Below, one piece after another: positions 44,898-52,731 of a stretch of DNA of 64,000 nt. The stretch covers positions 32,737-96,736 of the forward strand of contig CAXBBS010000008.1 in assembly GCA_963974485.1 (NCBI GenBank), read 5' to 3'. A program made the translations under genes and the position numbers. Under the pieces are notes generated by a model, which saw only the letters and a list, made by a program, of their open reading frames with translations, was not told the origin of the DNA and did no database searches. The stretch's first letter is position 1; each line of letters starts with the position of its first letter. This stretch comes from JAALKW01 sp963974485. Lineage in GTDB: Bacteria; Pseudomonadota; Gammaproteobacteria; Legionellales; Legionellaceae.

Positions 44898-45850
44898 ACC
44901 TGGGGCATACCCTCGGCCGCCATCCATGCATCGCTAGCGAATTTCGACATGTAATTACGAATAGAATCCGGAAGAATAACTAAACATTTTTGCCCTGATG
45001 TTAATTCCGAAGCTGCATGTAACGCAGCCCACATCGCACCGCCACTCGATCCACCAACCAACAAACCTTCTTCCCGAATCAAGCGACGCGCCATAACAAA
45101 CGCATCTTTATCTCGAAGTTTGATGTAACGATCAATCAGAGCATTATCAAGCACTTCGGGAAAGAAATCATAGCCAATGCCTTCGACCAAGTAAGGGTCA
45201 ACATCTGTGCCACCTCCAAGAATAGAGCCTACGGGATCAACGCCAATTATTTTTATTTTAGGATTGTGCTCTTTGAGACGCTTGGCAAGACCTGTTATCG
45301 TACCTCCGGTCCCAACGCCCGCAACGACCATATCTAAATCCGTATTAAAATCATCAACAATCTCTTGAGCCGTTCCAGAATAGTGCGCATAAGGATTATC
45401 AGGATTCGAATACTGATCTAAAATATACGCATTTGGGATTTTTTTTTGTAATATTTTCGCCAAAGAAATATGACTATCTGGCGCGTCCCATGCTGCTTTC
45501 GTCGGCGTTCGATATATGGTCGCACCAAGACGCTCCAGGACCACTTGTTTTTCCTGACTCATTTTTTCAGGCATGGTGATAACAATGTTATAGCCTAAAA
45601 CCGCACCTGCTAAAGCAAGCCCAATACCGGTATTACCCGACGTAGGTTCAATCAGTGTGTCACCTGGTTTTATTTTACCCAGTTGCTCAGCATGCTTTAT
45701 CATCTCAAATCCAATGCGATCTTTAACCGATCCGCCAGGATTTAAAAACTCACACTTTGCGTACATATCACAAGCCAAGTGATTTGCAAGATGATTTATT
45801 TTAACAACAGGTGTCTTACCAATAACATCGAGTATAGTTGAATAAATCAT
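44894..45850 (-). CDS. Cysteine synthase / cystathionine beta-synthase-like PLP enzyme
   Basis: A 318-aa fold-type II PLP enzyme. Lys43 in NPGGSVKDR is the PLP lysine; PTSGNTGIG binds substrate and GVGTGGTITG binds the phosphate. Several stretches (YLVEGIGYDFFPEVLD, EEGLLVGGSSGGA and CLVILPDSIRNYMSKFASD) resemble cystathionine beta-synthase more than CysK. The C-terminal CBS regulatory domains are absent. It may therefore make cystathionine or cysteine; sequence alone does not decide. No partner gamma-lyase is adjacent. Confidence 0.85.
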   Translation of the reverse strand: MIYSTILDVIGKTPVVKINHLANHLACDMYAKCEFLNPGGSVKDRIGFEMIKHAEQLGKIKPGDTLIEPTSGNTGIGLALAGAVLGYNIVITMPEKMSQEKQVVLERLGATIYRTPTKAAWDAPDSHISLAKILQKKIPNAYILDQYSNPDNPYAHYSGTAQEIVDDFNTDLDMVVAGVGTGGTITGLAKRLKEHNPKIKIIGVDPVGSILGGGTDVDPYLVEGIGYDFFPEVLDNALIDRYIKLRDKDAFVMARRLIREEGLLVGGSSGGAMWAALHAASELTSGQKCLVILPDSIRNYMSKFASDAWMAAEGMPQV

Positions 45851-45878
45851 GACAGAATCCTTTGTCTAGATAATATTC

Positions 45879-45896
45879 TAAAATACAAGTATTTTA
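45879..45896 (-). terminator. AT-rich hairpin after mnmE
   Basis: TAAAATAC and GTATTTTA form a perfect 8-bp inverted repeat directly after the mnmE stop. There is no T-run, so its terminator role is uncertain. Confidence 0.3.
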
Positions 45897-45897
45897 A

Positions 45898-47256
45898 TTA
45901 TTTTCCAATACAAAACGTCGAGAATATTTTTCCTAACAAATCATCCGTGGTAAATTCGCCGGTTATTTCACATAACGCATCATGCGCTTGGCGCAAATCT
46001 TCCGCGAGTAATTCACCAGCTTTATGATCAAACAACTGTTTTTTTCCTGATATCAAACATCCATGCGCTTGATTCAACGCATCAAGATGCCGACGCCGCG
46101 CAAGAAAAAGTCCTTCGGTTGGTTGATGACCCAAGGCATTTTTTATCGCTGATTTTAACAAATCTAAACCTTCACCATGCTTGGCTGAAAGATAAATATT
46201 TGGACCATCTTGGTAGGGCGTTATGCTTGATGTTTTATCTATTTTATTTAAAATTTTGATTACAGGAACATGCTTGGGCAGGGCATCTTGAATCGCTTGA
46301 TCCAAGGCCATACCTGAAGTTTCGTCTGCTATATCAAACATCATCAAGACCGCATCTGCACGTTTAATCGCTTGCCAAGCACGCTTAATACCTTCTTGCT
46401 CAATGCGATTATCACTTTCTCGCAGACCTGCCGTATCGATCAATTGCAAAGGAATATCATCGATTAAAATATCTTCTCGCATGAGGTCGCGTGTTGTACC
46501 CGCTTCATCCGTGACGATCGCAAGATCTTGACCTGACAAAGCATTGAGCAAGGTAGATTTACCGGCATTCGGTGGTCCTGAAATAACAACAACCGAATGT
46601 TCACGAAGTAGTGCGCCTTGCGATGCACCGGCTTGCACGGCCAAGAGATCCGAAAAAACATGATTAAATAACGCAGCGACTTTTCCATCACTCAAAAAAT
46701 CAATTTCTTCATCTGCAAAATCAATCGCCGCCTCAACATACAACCGTAAGGTTACAAGCTGTTCGTTAATTGCATTTATTTTTTTAGAAAAATCACCCTG
46801 TAACGACCGCACAGCTAAGCGTGCCGCGGTTTCAGAATTTGCATGAATCAAATCAGCAATGGCCTCAGCTTGAGCTAGATCGATTTTATTATTTAAGAAA
46901 GCCCGTTCTGAAAATTCGCCAGGCCGAGCAAGTCTCGCCCCACAGGCCACGCATTCAGATAATAAACGGTCTAATACACGTGGCGAACCATGTGTTTGAA
47001 GTTCAACAACATCTTCGCCCGTAAACGAATGGGGGTTTTCAAAATAAAGCAATAAACCGGTATCAATCCATGCTTGATCAGAGGCATCTTCAGGATAAAA
47101 AGCACGATAATGAGCTACTCTTGGAATAATCGATTCTTCACGCCGAGTAAGACGTTTAGCGATTGCAGAAGCCAAAGGACCTGATAGACGAAGTATACCC
47201 ACGCCTCCACGTCCTGGAGGCGTGGCTATCGCAACAATTGTATCCACCACCATCAT
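45898..47256 (-). CDS. mnmE: tRNA modification GTPase MnmE (TrmE)
   Basis: GTPase partner of MnmG in U34 modification. The 452-aa protein has the N-terminal formyl-tetrahydrofolate-binding domain (DTIVAIATPPGRGGVGILRLSG), a G domain with GPPNAGKST (G1), DEAGTTRD (G2), DTAG (G3) and NKID (G4), and the C-terminal CIGK with the conserved Cys. ATG 47256 or 47253 fits family N-termini better than ATG 47274, which lies inside yidC. It is last in the rpmH-rnpA-yidD-yidC-mnmE run. Confidence 0.97.
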   Translation of the reverse strand: MMVVDTIVAIATPPGRGGVGILRLSGPLASAIAKRLTRREESIIPRVAHYRAFYPEDASDQAWIDTGLLLYFENPHSFTGEDVVELQTHGSPRVLDRLLSECVACGARLARPGEFSERAFLNNKIDLAQAEAIADLIHANSETAARLAVRSLQGDFSKKINAINEQLVTLRLYVEAAIDFADEEIDFLSDGKVAALFNHVFSDLLAVQAGASQGALLREHSVVVISGPPNAGKSTLLNALSGQDLAIVTDEAGTTRDLMREDILIDDIPLQLIDTAGLRESDNRIEQEGIKRAWQAIKRADAVLMMFDIADETSGMALDQAIQDALPKHVPVIKILNKIDKTSSITPYQDGPNIYLSAKHGEGLDLLKSAIKNALGHQPTEGLFLARRRHLDALNQAHGCLISGKKQLFDHKAGELLAEDLRQAHDALCEITGEFTTDDLLGKIFSTFCIGK

Positions 47257-47260
47257 GATT

Positions 47261-48919
47261 TTACTTACTTGCATACTGACGTGTAATATACCATTGCTGC
47301 AAAATCGTTAACGTATTATTTACCGTCCAGTACAACACTAGCCCTGCAGGAAAATTCCAAAAAAGTCCTGTAAATAAAACAGGCAAGAACATCATGAGTT
47401 TAGCTTGCATGGGATCTGGAGGCGTTGGGTTTAAACGCTGTTGAACAAACATCGTTGCCCCCATAATCAACGGTAAAACATGCCATGGATCAGGTGATGC
47501 CAAGTCATTAATCCACAAAACAAAGGGTGCTTGACGCAACTCGACGCTTTCAGCCAAAACCCAGTACAAAGCGATAAATACCGGAATTTGAACAATCATC
47601 GGTAAACAACCCGACAGTGGATTAATTTTTTCTGTTTTATACAAAGCCATGGTCGCTTGGCTTATTTTTGCTTTATCATCACCAAATTTTTCACGCAAAG
47701 CTTGTAATTTAGGCTGCAACTGCCTCATGCCAGCCATGGAGCGATAACTTTTGGCTGATAAGCGATAAAACGCGAGTTTAATTAATAACGTCACAAGAAC
47801 AATAGACCAACCCCAATTACCTACAACCTGGTATATCATGCTCATCAAAGAAAAAATAAGCGAAGAAATAAACCATAACCAGCCGTAATCAATTGTCAAA
47901 TCAAGCCCTGGCGCAATCGCTTTTAATACATCAGCTGTTTCTGGCCCTAAATAGAGCTGTGAACCCACCGTTTGTTGCTCACCCGGCTTTAGATAAATCG
48001 CCTGACTCATAGAACCAATCGCATAACTTCCATCGACTGTACGTGTATAAAAACGATTTTTTGAGTTAGCCAACGGAATCCATGCCGTTAAAAAATAATG
48101 CTGTTGCATGGCAAACCAACCGCCTTCAACATCGGTATCAAGCGCATGTTTATCCATATCTTTAAACGTCACTTTTTCATATCGATGATGACCCGGACTT
48201 GAATAAGACGCGCCTGTATACGAGCCAACATGAAACGGACTTGATTTATCTTCTTTAGGTAGGGCACGTAATAATTGCGTATTCATGTAACCTTTCCACG
48301 CCGTATCACCTTGATTACTTAAGGCATAACGTACGTCAATCAGATAGCTACCACGTTTAAATATAAATTCTTTTTTAACTGAAACACCGTCGTTATTTTT
48401 ACCAACTAAACTAACAATCAATTGATTTTGATCGGAATCAAGCGTGTAGTTTGTACGTTCAGCATGAAATTCTGACGTCATGTGCTTAAGTGCATTGTGC
48501 TCTACAACTAAAAGATTACTGTTCGCAACATACCGTGTACTTGAGCTATCACTCAATAATGTAAACGGCTTATTTTTATGCGTAACACTTTCAGGATATT
48601 CTGTGAGTTGCGCACCAACCACATCGCCTTGATTTAAATCAATACGAAGGTCAAGTACGTCTGTTTTGATAATAACAAAACGTGCGTCATCTTTTTTATC
48701 ATCACCTATACTTGGAAAATCTGCATCACCCTGAGCACGTTCTGGTTTGGTGGTATCCGATCCGACCAAGGTAGGTAGAATTGAACCTGGGGTCTGTGTG
48801 CTTGTTACGGTTGATGTATGTGCCGGCACGCTTTGGGGGTAATCCACTTGCCACGCTGTCCATAAGGCATAAGAAAGCATGCCAGAAGCAGCAACTAACA
48901 TAATACGTCGAATATCCAT
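47261..48919 (-). CDS. yidC: Membrane protein insertase YidC
   Basis: Inserts and folds inner-membrane proteins with or without SecYEG. The 552-aa protein has an N-terminal anchor (residues 4-23), a large periplasmic domain and five C-terminal membrane helices. YQVVGNWGWSIVLVTLLIK marks the first of these, and the conserved hydrophilic-groove Arg is expected in KLAFYRLSAKSYRSMAGMR. It overlaps yidD by 1 base. Confidence 0.98.
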   Translation of the reverse strand: MDIRRIMLVAASGMLSYALWTAWQVDYPQSVPAHTSTVTSTQTPGSILPTLVGSDTTKPERAQGDADFPSIGDDKKDDARFVIIKTDVLDLRIDLNQGDVVGAQLTEYPESVTHKNKPFTLLSDSSSTRYVANSNLLVVEHNALKHMTSEFHAERTNYTLDSDQNQLIVSLVGKNNDGVSVKKEFIFKRGSYLIDVRYALSNQGDTAWKGYMNTQLLRALPKEDKSSPFHVGSYTGASYSSPGHHRYEKVTFKDMDKHALDTDVEGGWFAMQQHYFLTAWIPLANSKNRFYTRTVDGSYAIGSMSQAIYLKPGEQQTVGSQLYLGPETADVLKAIAPGLDLTIDYGWLWFISSLIFSLMSMIYQVVGNWGWSIVLVTLLIKLAFYRLSAKSYRSMAGMRQLQPKLQALREKFGDDKAKISQATMALYKTEKINPLSGCLPMIVQIPVFIALYWVLAESVELRQAPFVLWINDLASPDPWHVLPLIMGATMFVQQRLNPTPPDPMQAKLMMFLPVLFTGLFWNFPAGLVLYWTVNNTLTILQQWYITRQYASK

Positions 48920-49188
48920 TAAGATTTCTCTTTAGAGTTAAAAGTAGGTTTGGTTTGCGGTAACACAGGATCATAACCGCCCGAAGACCACGGATGACAA
49001 CGCATCAAACGACGAATGGTAAGCCAACTCGCTTTTAAAATATCGTGTTCTTGGAAAGAATCCAAAGCGTAATCCGAGCAACTAGGATAAAATCGGCATC
49101 GAGGCCCTAAAAAGGGGCTCAGCACATATTGATACAACTTGATTGAGCGGGTTACGAGGAAGCGTGTCGTACGGATAATGTATTCCAT
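48919..49188 (-). CDS. yidD: Membrane protein insertion efficiency factor YidD
   Basis: An 89-aa protein with the family signature KLYQYVLSPFLGPRCRFYPS, CSDYA and a C-terminal HPWSSGGYDPV. YidD aids YidC-dependent insertion. Its 5' end overlaps rnpA by 37 bases and its stop overlaps the yidC start by 1 base. Confidence 0.96.
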   Translation of the reverse strand: MEYIIRTTRFLVTRSIKLYQYVLSPFLGPRCRFYPSCSDYALDSFQEHDILKASWLTIRRLMRCHPWSSGGYDPVLPQTKPTFNSKEKS

Positions 49189-49502
49189 AGCTTATCCAAG
49201 TTAGACCTCGCGCGGGATGGCTCAGCTTGAGTAGCACTCGATCGAGCTAGAACCACCACATCAACGGCGGGTATGTTTGTATTCAATCGAAACGATTCAC
49301 GCAACACACGCTTAATTTTATTTCGGTCATGTGCTTTATGAATCATTTTCTTGGATATAACCAATCCGAGTCGTGCTCGCTCATGTTTGTTATCACAAAA
49401 CAACACCGTAAATTCAGGTGTTGTTAATTTATATGCATTCTTAAAAACGCGATCATATTCTTCTCGCGATAATAAGCGCCGTGATTTAGAAAAACTAAGC
49501 AT
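49152..49502 (-). CDS. rnpA: Ribonuclease P protein component
   Basis: Protein subunit of RNase P for tRNA 5' processing. The 116-aa protein has the RARLGLVISKK segment and HDRNKIKRVLRESFR, the RNR-type RNA-binding motif (here RNK-IKR). Its ATG shares one base with the rpmH stop (TAATG), so the two are tightly coupled. Confidence 0.96.
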   Translation of the reverse strand: MLSFSKSRRLLSREEYDRVFKNAYKLTTPEFTVLFCDNKHERARLGLVISKKMIHKAHDRNKIKRVLRESFRLNTNIPAVDVVVLARSSATQAEPSRARSNLDKLWNTLSVRHASS

Positions 49503-49636
49503 TAAGCAGATAAACGGCTACGACCTTTTGCACGTCGTCGTCGAATAACATTACGACCTGAGCGGGTTGCCATACGAGCACGAAAGCCGTGATCACGTTT
49601 GCGCTTGATATTACTAGGTTGAAAAGTACGTTTCAT
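49502..49636 (-). CDS. rpmH: 50S ribosomal protein L34
   Basis: A 44-aa basic protein, MKRTFQPSNIKRKRDHGFRA followed by RMATRSGRNVIRRRRAKGR, a near-perfect L34. First gene of the leftward operon leaving the origin; its stop overlaps the rnpA start by one base. A strong promoter lies upstream. Confidence 0.98.
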   Translation of the reverse strand: MKRTFQPSNIKRKRDHGFRARMATRSGRNVIRRRRAKGRSRLSA

Positions 49637-49668
49637 GTCTAAAACTCGTTACGATTTCAAAGCTGGTC

Positions 49669-49697
49669 ATAATAGAAAAATATAGACTATATGTCAA
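49669..49697 (-). promoter_or_regulatory. Strong sigma-70 promoter of rpmH
   Basis: On the minus strand a perfect TTGACA (49692-49697) is followed after exactly 17 bases by TATTAT (49669-49674), 32 bases upstream of the rpmH ATG. Confidence 0.75.
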
Positions 49698-49741
49698 ACA
49701 TATTTTTTACTCTCAATAACTTTAAGTTCAACATGCCATGA

Positions 49742-49965
49742 CTTAATAAATATTAAGTTTAAGTATATTAACCCTATTTATTATTATAGGCGTATTATTT
49801 ATGTATAAAATTAAATTTATGTTATAAATCAATAGATTTACGTTTTTATTTTCATGTTTAAAACACCTGTATTTAAACTTCTATAGATTCTGGATAACTT
49901 ACAAAACTTATTTTTAGATGTGTTTACCCTCACTTATTCACCGGCTTATTCTGTAGTTATCCTGA
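49742..49965 (+). repeat. Origin module 1 (AT-rich repeat plus DnaA-box-like sites)
   Basis: First of four related modules. It has a TATTAAG anchor at 49751, the conserved CATGTTTAAA and CTGTATTTAAA core (49853-49878), then TTATCCAGA (minus, 49889-49897), TTATTCACC (49934-49942) and TTATCCTGA (49957-49965). The distance from TATTAAG to the last TTATCC is 206 bases, against 204 and 203 in modules 2 and 3. It is the most diverged at its left end. Probably part of oriC. Confidence 0.75.
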
Positions 49966-50063
49966 GGTTTAGAATTTGCTGGAGATAGAAAATTAAATAT
50001 TTAATTAACTACAATGGGTTTATAAAGTTAATTTATCAGGAATTAAAAAAAAGAGGGTGTACA
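49966..50063. other. AT-rich spacer between origin modules 1 and 2
   Basis: Contains the palindrome TTAAATATTTAA near 49993 and runs of A and T. No gene. It may contribute to duplex unwinding. Confidence 0.4.
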
Positions 50064-50284
50064 TAATAATAATATATTAAGTATATATACTTCTTATACT
50101 TATTATAAGGAACGCAATATTTCGGTATAAGTTTATTTTTATATGTATTAACAACAAGTTACATTGAACTTTACCATGTTTAAAAACCCTGTATTTAAGA
50201 TAGAATAGATCTTGCATAAGCATAATAATAGATTTTCAGCTGATCTTATCCTCTTGATTAACTCGCTTTACCCCAACGTTATCC
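50064..50284 (+). repeat. Origin module 2
   Basis: AATAATATATTAAGTATATAT at its left end (TATTAAG at 50075), TTATTATAAGG, CATGTTTAAAAACCCTG (from 50176), TAGAATAGATCTT (50201-50213), then GATCTTATCCTC and finally TTATCC at 50279, the start of a tandem array. Module 3 repeats this order at nearly the same distances. Confidence 0.85.
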
Positions 50285-50313
50285 CTGAAGTTATCCCGAG
50301 CATTATCCCGAGT
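50278..50313 (+). repeat. Three tandem 12-bp TTATCCC units (iteron-like)
   Basis: GTTATCCCTGAA, GTTATCCCGAGC and ATTATCCCGAGT follow each other without gaps (50278-50289, 50290-50301, 50302-50313), with a degenerate fourth GTTATTT. Each contains TTATCC, the left part of the DnaA box TTATCCACA. Regular phasing suggests cooperative binding of DnaA (weak sites) or another initiator. Confidence 0.7.
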
Positions 50314-50485
50314 GTTATTTTTGTTTGTCGTGTTGACAAATAATGATTGATTTTAAAAAAAAATATGATATATAACTAAGCATGTAAGAGCTTTGCTTTT
50401 ATTTTATTGATGATTCCATCATGTGATGCGCATGGATGGATTCATTTAAGGTATATGGAGTATCTATTGTGCGGGAGGATTGTGT

Positions 50486-50674
50486 ATGAAAAAAGAAGAT
50501 CTAAACACGGAAGAGTATGATGACAAAATTGATGATGAAGAAGATGATGATGTTGAGGTATATTTTCAACGGCGAGATGTTGATAAATATGATCTTAATT
50601 TAGAAGCAAGAAGACGGATAGAAGATTTAATGGATGAAAGAAGGCTGGCAGCAGAGGAAATGGATTATCTATAA
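50486..50674 (+). CDS. Small acidic protein between origin modules
   Basis: A 62-aa protein with a very acidic N-terminal half (DDKIDDEEDDDVEVYFQ) and a basic, helical C-terminal half (LEARRRIEDLMDERRLAAEE). The ending resembles small conserved gammaproteobacterial proteins with an R-RIE-x-L-x-E-E/R-R pattern, but I cannot name it with certainty. GGGAGGA lies 6 bases before ATG 50486, an excellent ribosome-binding site, which argues that it is expressed. It sits between origin modules 2 and 3. Confidence 0.7.
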   Translation: MKKEDLNTEEYDDKIDDEEDDDVEVYFQRRDVDKYDLNLEARRRIEDLMDERRLAAEEMDYL

Positions 50675-50693
50675 ACAGGATAATCCTTTTTCT

Positions 50694-50916
50694 TAATAAT
50701 AATATATTAAGTATATATTTTACTTACTTTTATTATAAGGCATGAAATTTTTATGTATAAACCTTTAAATTTGTTATTTATTAATTAGTTAGTTTGTAAT
50801 TTATCATGTTTAAATACCCTGTATTTGAGATAGAATAGATCTTAATAAATATGAGATCAGGTTTTGGGGTGATCTTATCCTCCTTATTACTATCTATTCC
50901 CCTAAGGTTATCCAGA
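50694..50916 (+). repeat. Origin module 3
   Basis: Closely matches module 2: AATAATATATTAAGTATATAT (TATTAAG at 50705), TTATTATAAGGCATGA, TCATGTTTAAATACCCTG (50804 onwards), TAGAATAGATCTT (50831-50843), GATCTTATCCTC (50871) and TTATCCAGA (50908-50916). It begins 20 bases after the small acidic gene. The remainder up to 51051 holds the promoter of the ankyrin-like gene. Confidence 0.85.
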
Positions 50917-50988
50917 TCTTTATTCATGCGAGCCCGTTTGTTGCATCTAGATATTAAAAAAGCTTTCTCTCATTTAATGTGTGTTTTT

Positions 50989-51018
50989 TTGTCAGTGCAT
51001 TGGTTTATGTAGTATTAT
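50989..51018 (+). promoter_or_regulatory. Candidate promoter of the ankyrin-like gene
   Basis: TTGTCA (50989-50994) and TATTAT (51013-51018) separated by 18 bases, 33 bases upstream of ATG 51052. Confidence 0.45.
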
Positions 51019-51051
51019 TGTCCAATTCAAGCTCTACTGGATAATTAAATT

Positions 51052-52269
51052 ATGGCAAGAAAGAAAATGTGTCTTAAAAAGGACAAGCAAAAATCAAAAA
51101 AAACTATGGGTACCTCTTTTTTTAATGTAGAGACTTCTCTTCTCTCACGTAGAATACAGCACCCCACAGATGAATTGCCTTATGTTAATTATTGGCGAAG
51201 ACTTTTTAATAATAATACTCTCGTATCCATTCAGTACCAGATAGATGAATTTGTTAAGCTCTGGGGTATTAACTATATGTTCCTCAATAATATTACTCAC
51301 AGCGAAAGTTGTACCAGCCGACCACTCAAAAAGAATGTCTCACAAACAATGACGTTTGGTAGCTTGCTACATGTGGCGCTTGAGGTAGACACAGACCTAG
51401 AAATAATTAAATATTTAGTTAAAAATAAACATGCCAACTTAAACCTCACAACCAGTTATGGTTGGGTTCCTTTAAAATATGCAGTATGCAGTAAGCGGTT
51501 TGATTGTGCATTATACTTATTAGAGCAAAAATCAACGCATTACTACGACTCTATACTACTGGATGCATGCCATGGAAGTTACGTTCATCTCTTTGGGGAG
51601 TCTAAGACTGAGGCCCAGATTATCTTCATCAAAGCGCTTTTGAAGCGCGGGCATTACCTTAACAACGAAGAAGAAAAAAACACCAATGGGATTAACCTTG
51701 CTGAATTACGCCAAGAAATACTAGTAAGCAATCGTCATCTAATGCAAGAGGGTCATCAACTCGTTCCTTTAACCATTACGCGCATGACGCTAGAACTCAT
51801 GGATGCTGTTACTCAATTGCTTAATATCCACGGACATACTGTATTTTATTGCATGAACGCTATTACACCACCTGTAGATATTGACGAAATCAAATTGTCT
51901 ATACTTATCACTGAATTAGAAAAAAAAGGCATGCCTCTCGCTTATTTAGTCTGTGGTGTACTGCTCGAAGGACATATTGAGAATAAAATACCTGACAGAT
52001 ATATCGGAAACGAAGGAACAGAGGCCTATAAAGCTTACGTAGAGAAAAGAATTGAAGATGCGTGTACGTTTTATACCAAAGCTTCAGCGGATCCATCCTT
52101 TAAAAAAGTCACTGATATTTTACTCTGGCAACAAAAAATGCAGGGGCCTGAGTCGGTTGTCACACGTTTAAAGCAATATGATGCTGTGGTGCCGTCACAA
52201 AAACTGGTTCCTTCCTATGATGATTATGCAAAAGATAACGCAGAAATGCCTTGGTATCGCATGGTTTGA
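51052..52269 (+). CDS. Ankyrin-repeat-like protein encoded inside the origin region
   Basis: A 405-aa protein with a basic N-terminus (MARKKMCLKKDKQKSKK). Residues about 100-170 contain ankyrin-type units (GSLLHVALEVDTDLEIIKYLVKNK, then TSYGWVPLKYAVCSKRFDCALYLLEQ). The region 170-260 may hold one or two degenerate units; the rest is helical and unassigned. Ankyrin proteins in Legionellales are often secreted into host cells, so an effector role is plausible but unproven. The ribosome-binding site is weak. It lies between origin modules 3 and 4, where most bacteria have no gene. Confidence 0.7.
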   Translation: MARKKMCLKKDKQKSKKTMGTSFFNVETSLLSRRIQHPTDELPYVNYWRRLFNNNTLVSIQYQIDEFVKLWGINYMFLNNITHSESCTSRPLKKNVSQTMTFGSLLHVALEVDTDLEIIKYLVKNKHANLNLTTSYGWVPLKYAVCSKRFDCALYLLEQKSTHYYDSILLDACHGSYVHLFGESKTEAQIIFIKALLKRGHYLNNEEEKNTNGINLAELRQEILVSNRHLMQEGHQLVPLTITRMTLELMDAVTQLLNIHGHTVFYCMNAITPPVDIDEIKLSILITELEKKGMPLAYLVCGVLLEGHIENKIPDRYIGNEGTEAYKAYVEKRIEDACTFYTKASADPSFKKVTDILLWQQKMQGPESVVTRLKQYDAVVPSQKLVPSYDDYAKDNAEMPWYRMV

Positions 52270-52304
52270 TTAAGTCTCTAATAAAGCAGAAGTGTTATCA
52301 CGTT

Positions 52305-52493
52305 ATAATAATATATTAAGTATATATTTTACTTATTTTTATTATAAGGCATGACGTTTTTATGTATAAATTTTAAAAGTTGTTATTTATTAATAAGTTA
52401 GATTGTAATTTATCATGTGTTAAACCTTTGTTTTAAGTAGGGCGTTGATCCTTGATAACTTAAGTTACGCGGAGCTCAGGGTAGTTATTCACG
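52305..52493 (+). repeat. Origin module 4 (shortened)
   Basis: TAATAATATATTAAGTATAT (TATTAAG at 52314), TTATTATAAGGCATGACG, TTATGTATAAA and TTTATCATGTGTTAAACC follow the order of module 3, then sequence diverges; the module ends with TTATTCACG (52485-52493), one base from the DnaA box TTATNCACA. The distance from TATTAAG to this box is 171 bases, shorter than in the other copies. Confidence 0.75.
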
Positions 52494-52563
52494 AGGTATC
52501 CCTCTCTTTTTTCACGGTTTTTTCAGATGTTATTCAAATTTATTTATGCTTATAAGGCTTGAC

Positions 52564-52594
52564 TTGAAAAATGAAAATTTGGATGTGTTAATAT
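52564..52594 (+). promoter_or_regulatory. Possible dnaA promoter
   Basis: TTGAAA (52564-52569) and an extended -10, TGTTAATAT (TAATAT 52589-52594), with a 19-base spacer. The rest of 52495-52731 contains no gene. Confidence 0.35.
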
Positions 52595-52731
52595 TTTTTT
52601 ACTTGCTGATGTTGCCCCGCAATGGCAATATCTAATGCTTTCGTAAAAACAAACGCATCCTTATTTTCTTAATAGAGCTTATTTCTATCAAGCTGTGTAT
52701 GCGCTAATAATTTTGATGGTGGGGAGTACTT

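Noticed and set aside
50333..50338. Perfect TTGACA upstream of the small acidic gene
   Set aside because: No -10 box at 15-19 bases; the nearest TATGAT is 25 bases away, so a promoter is not supported.
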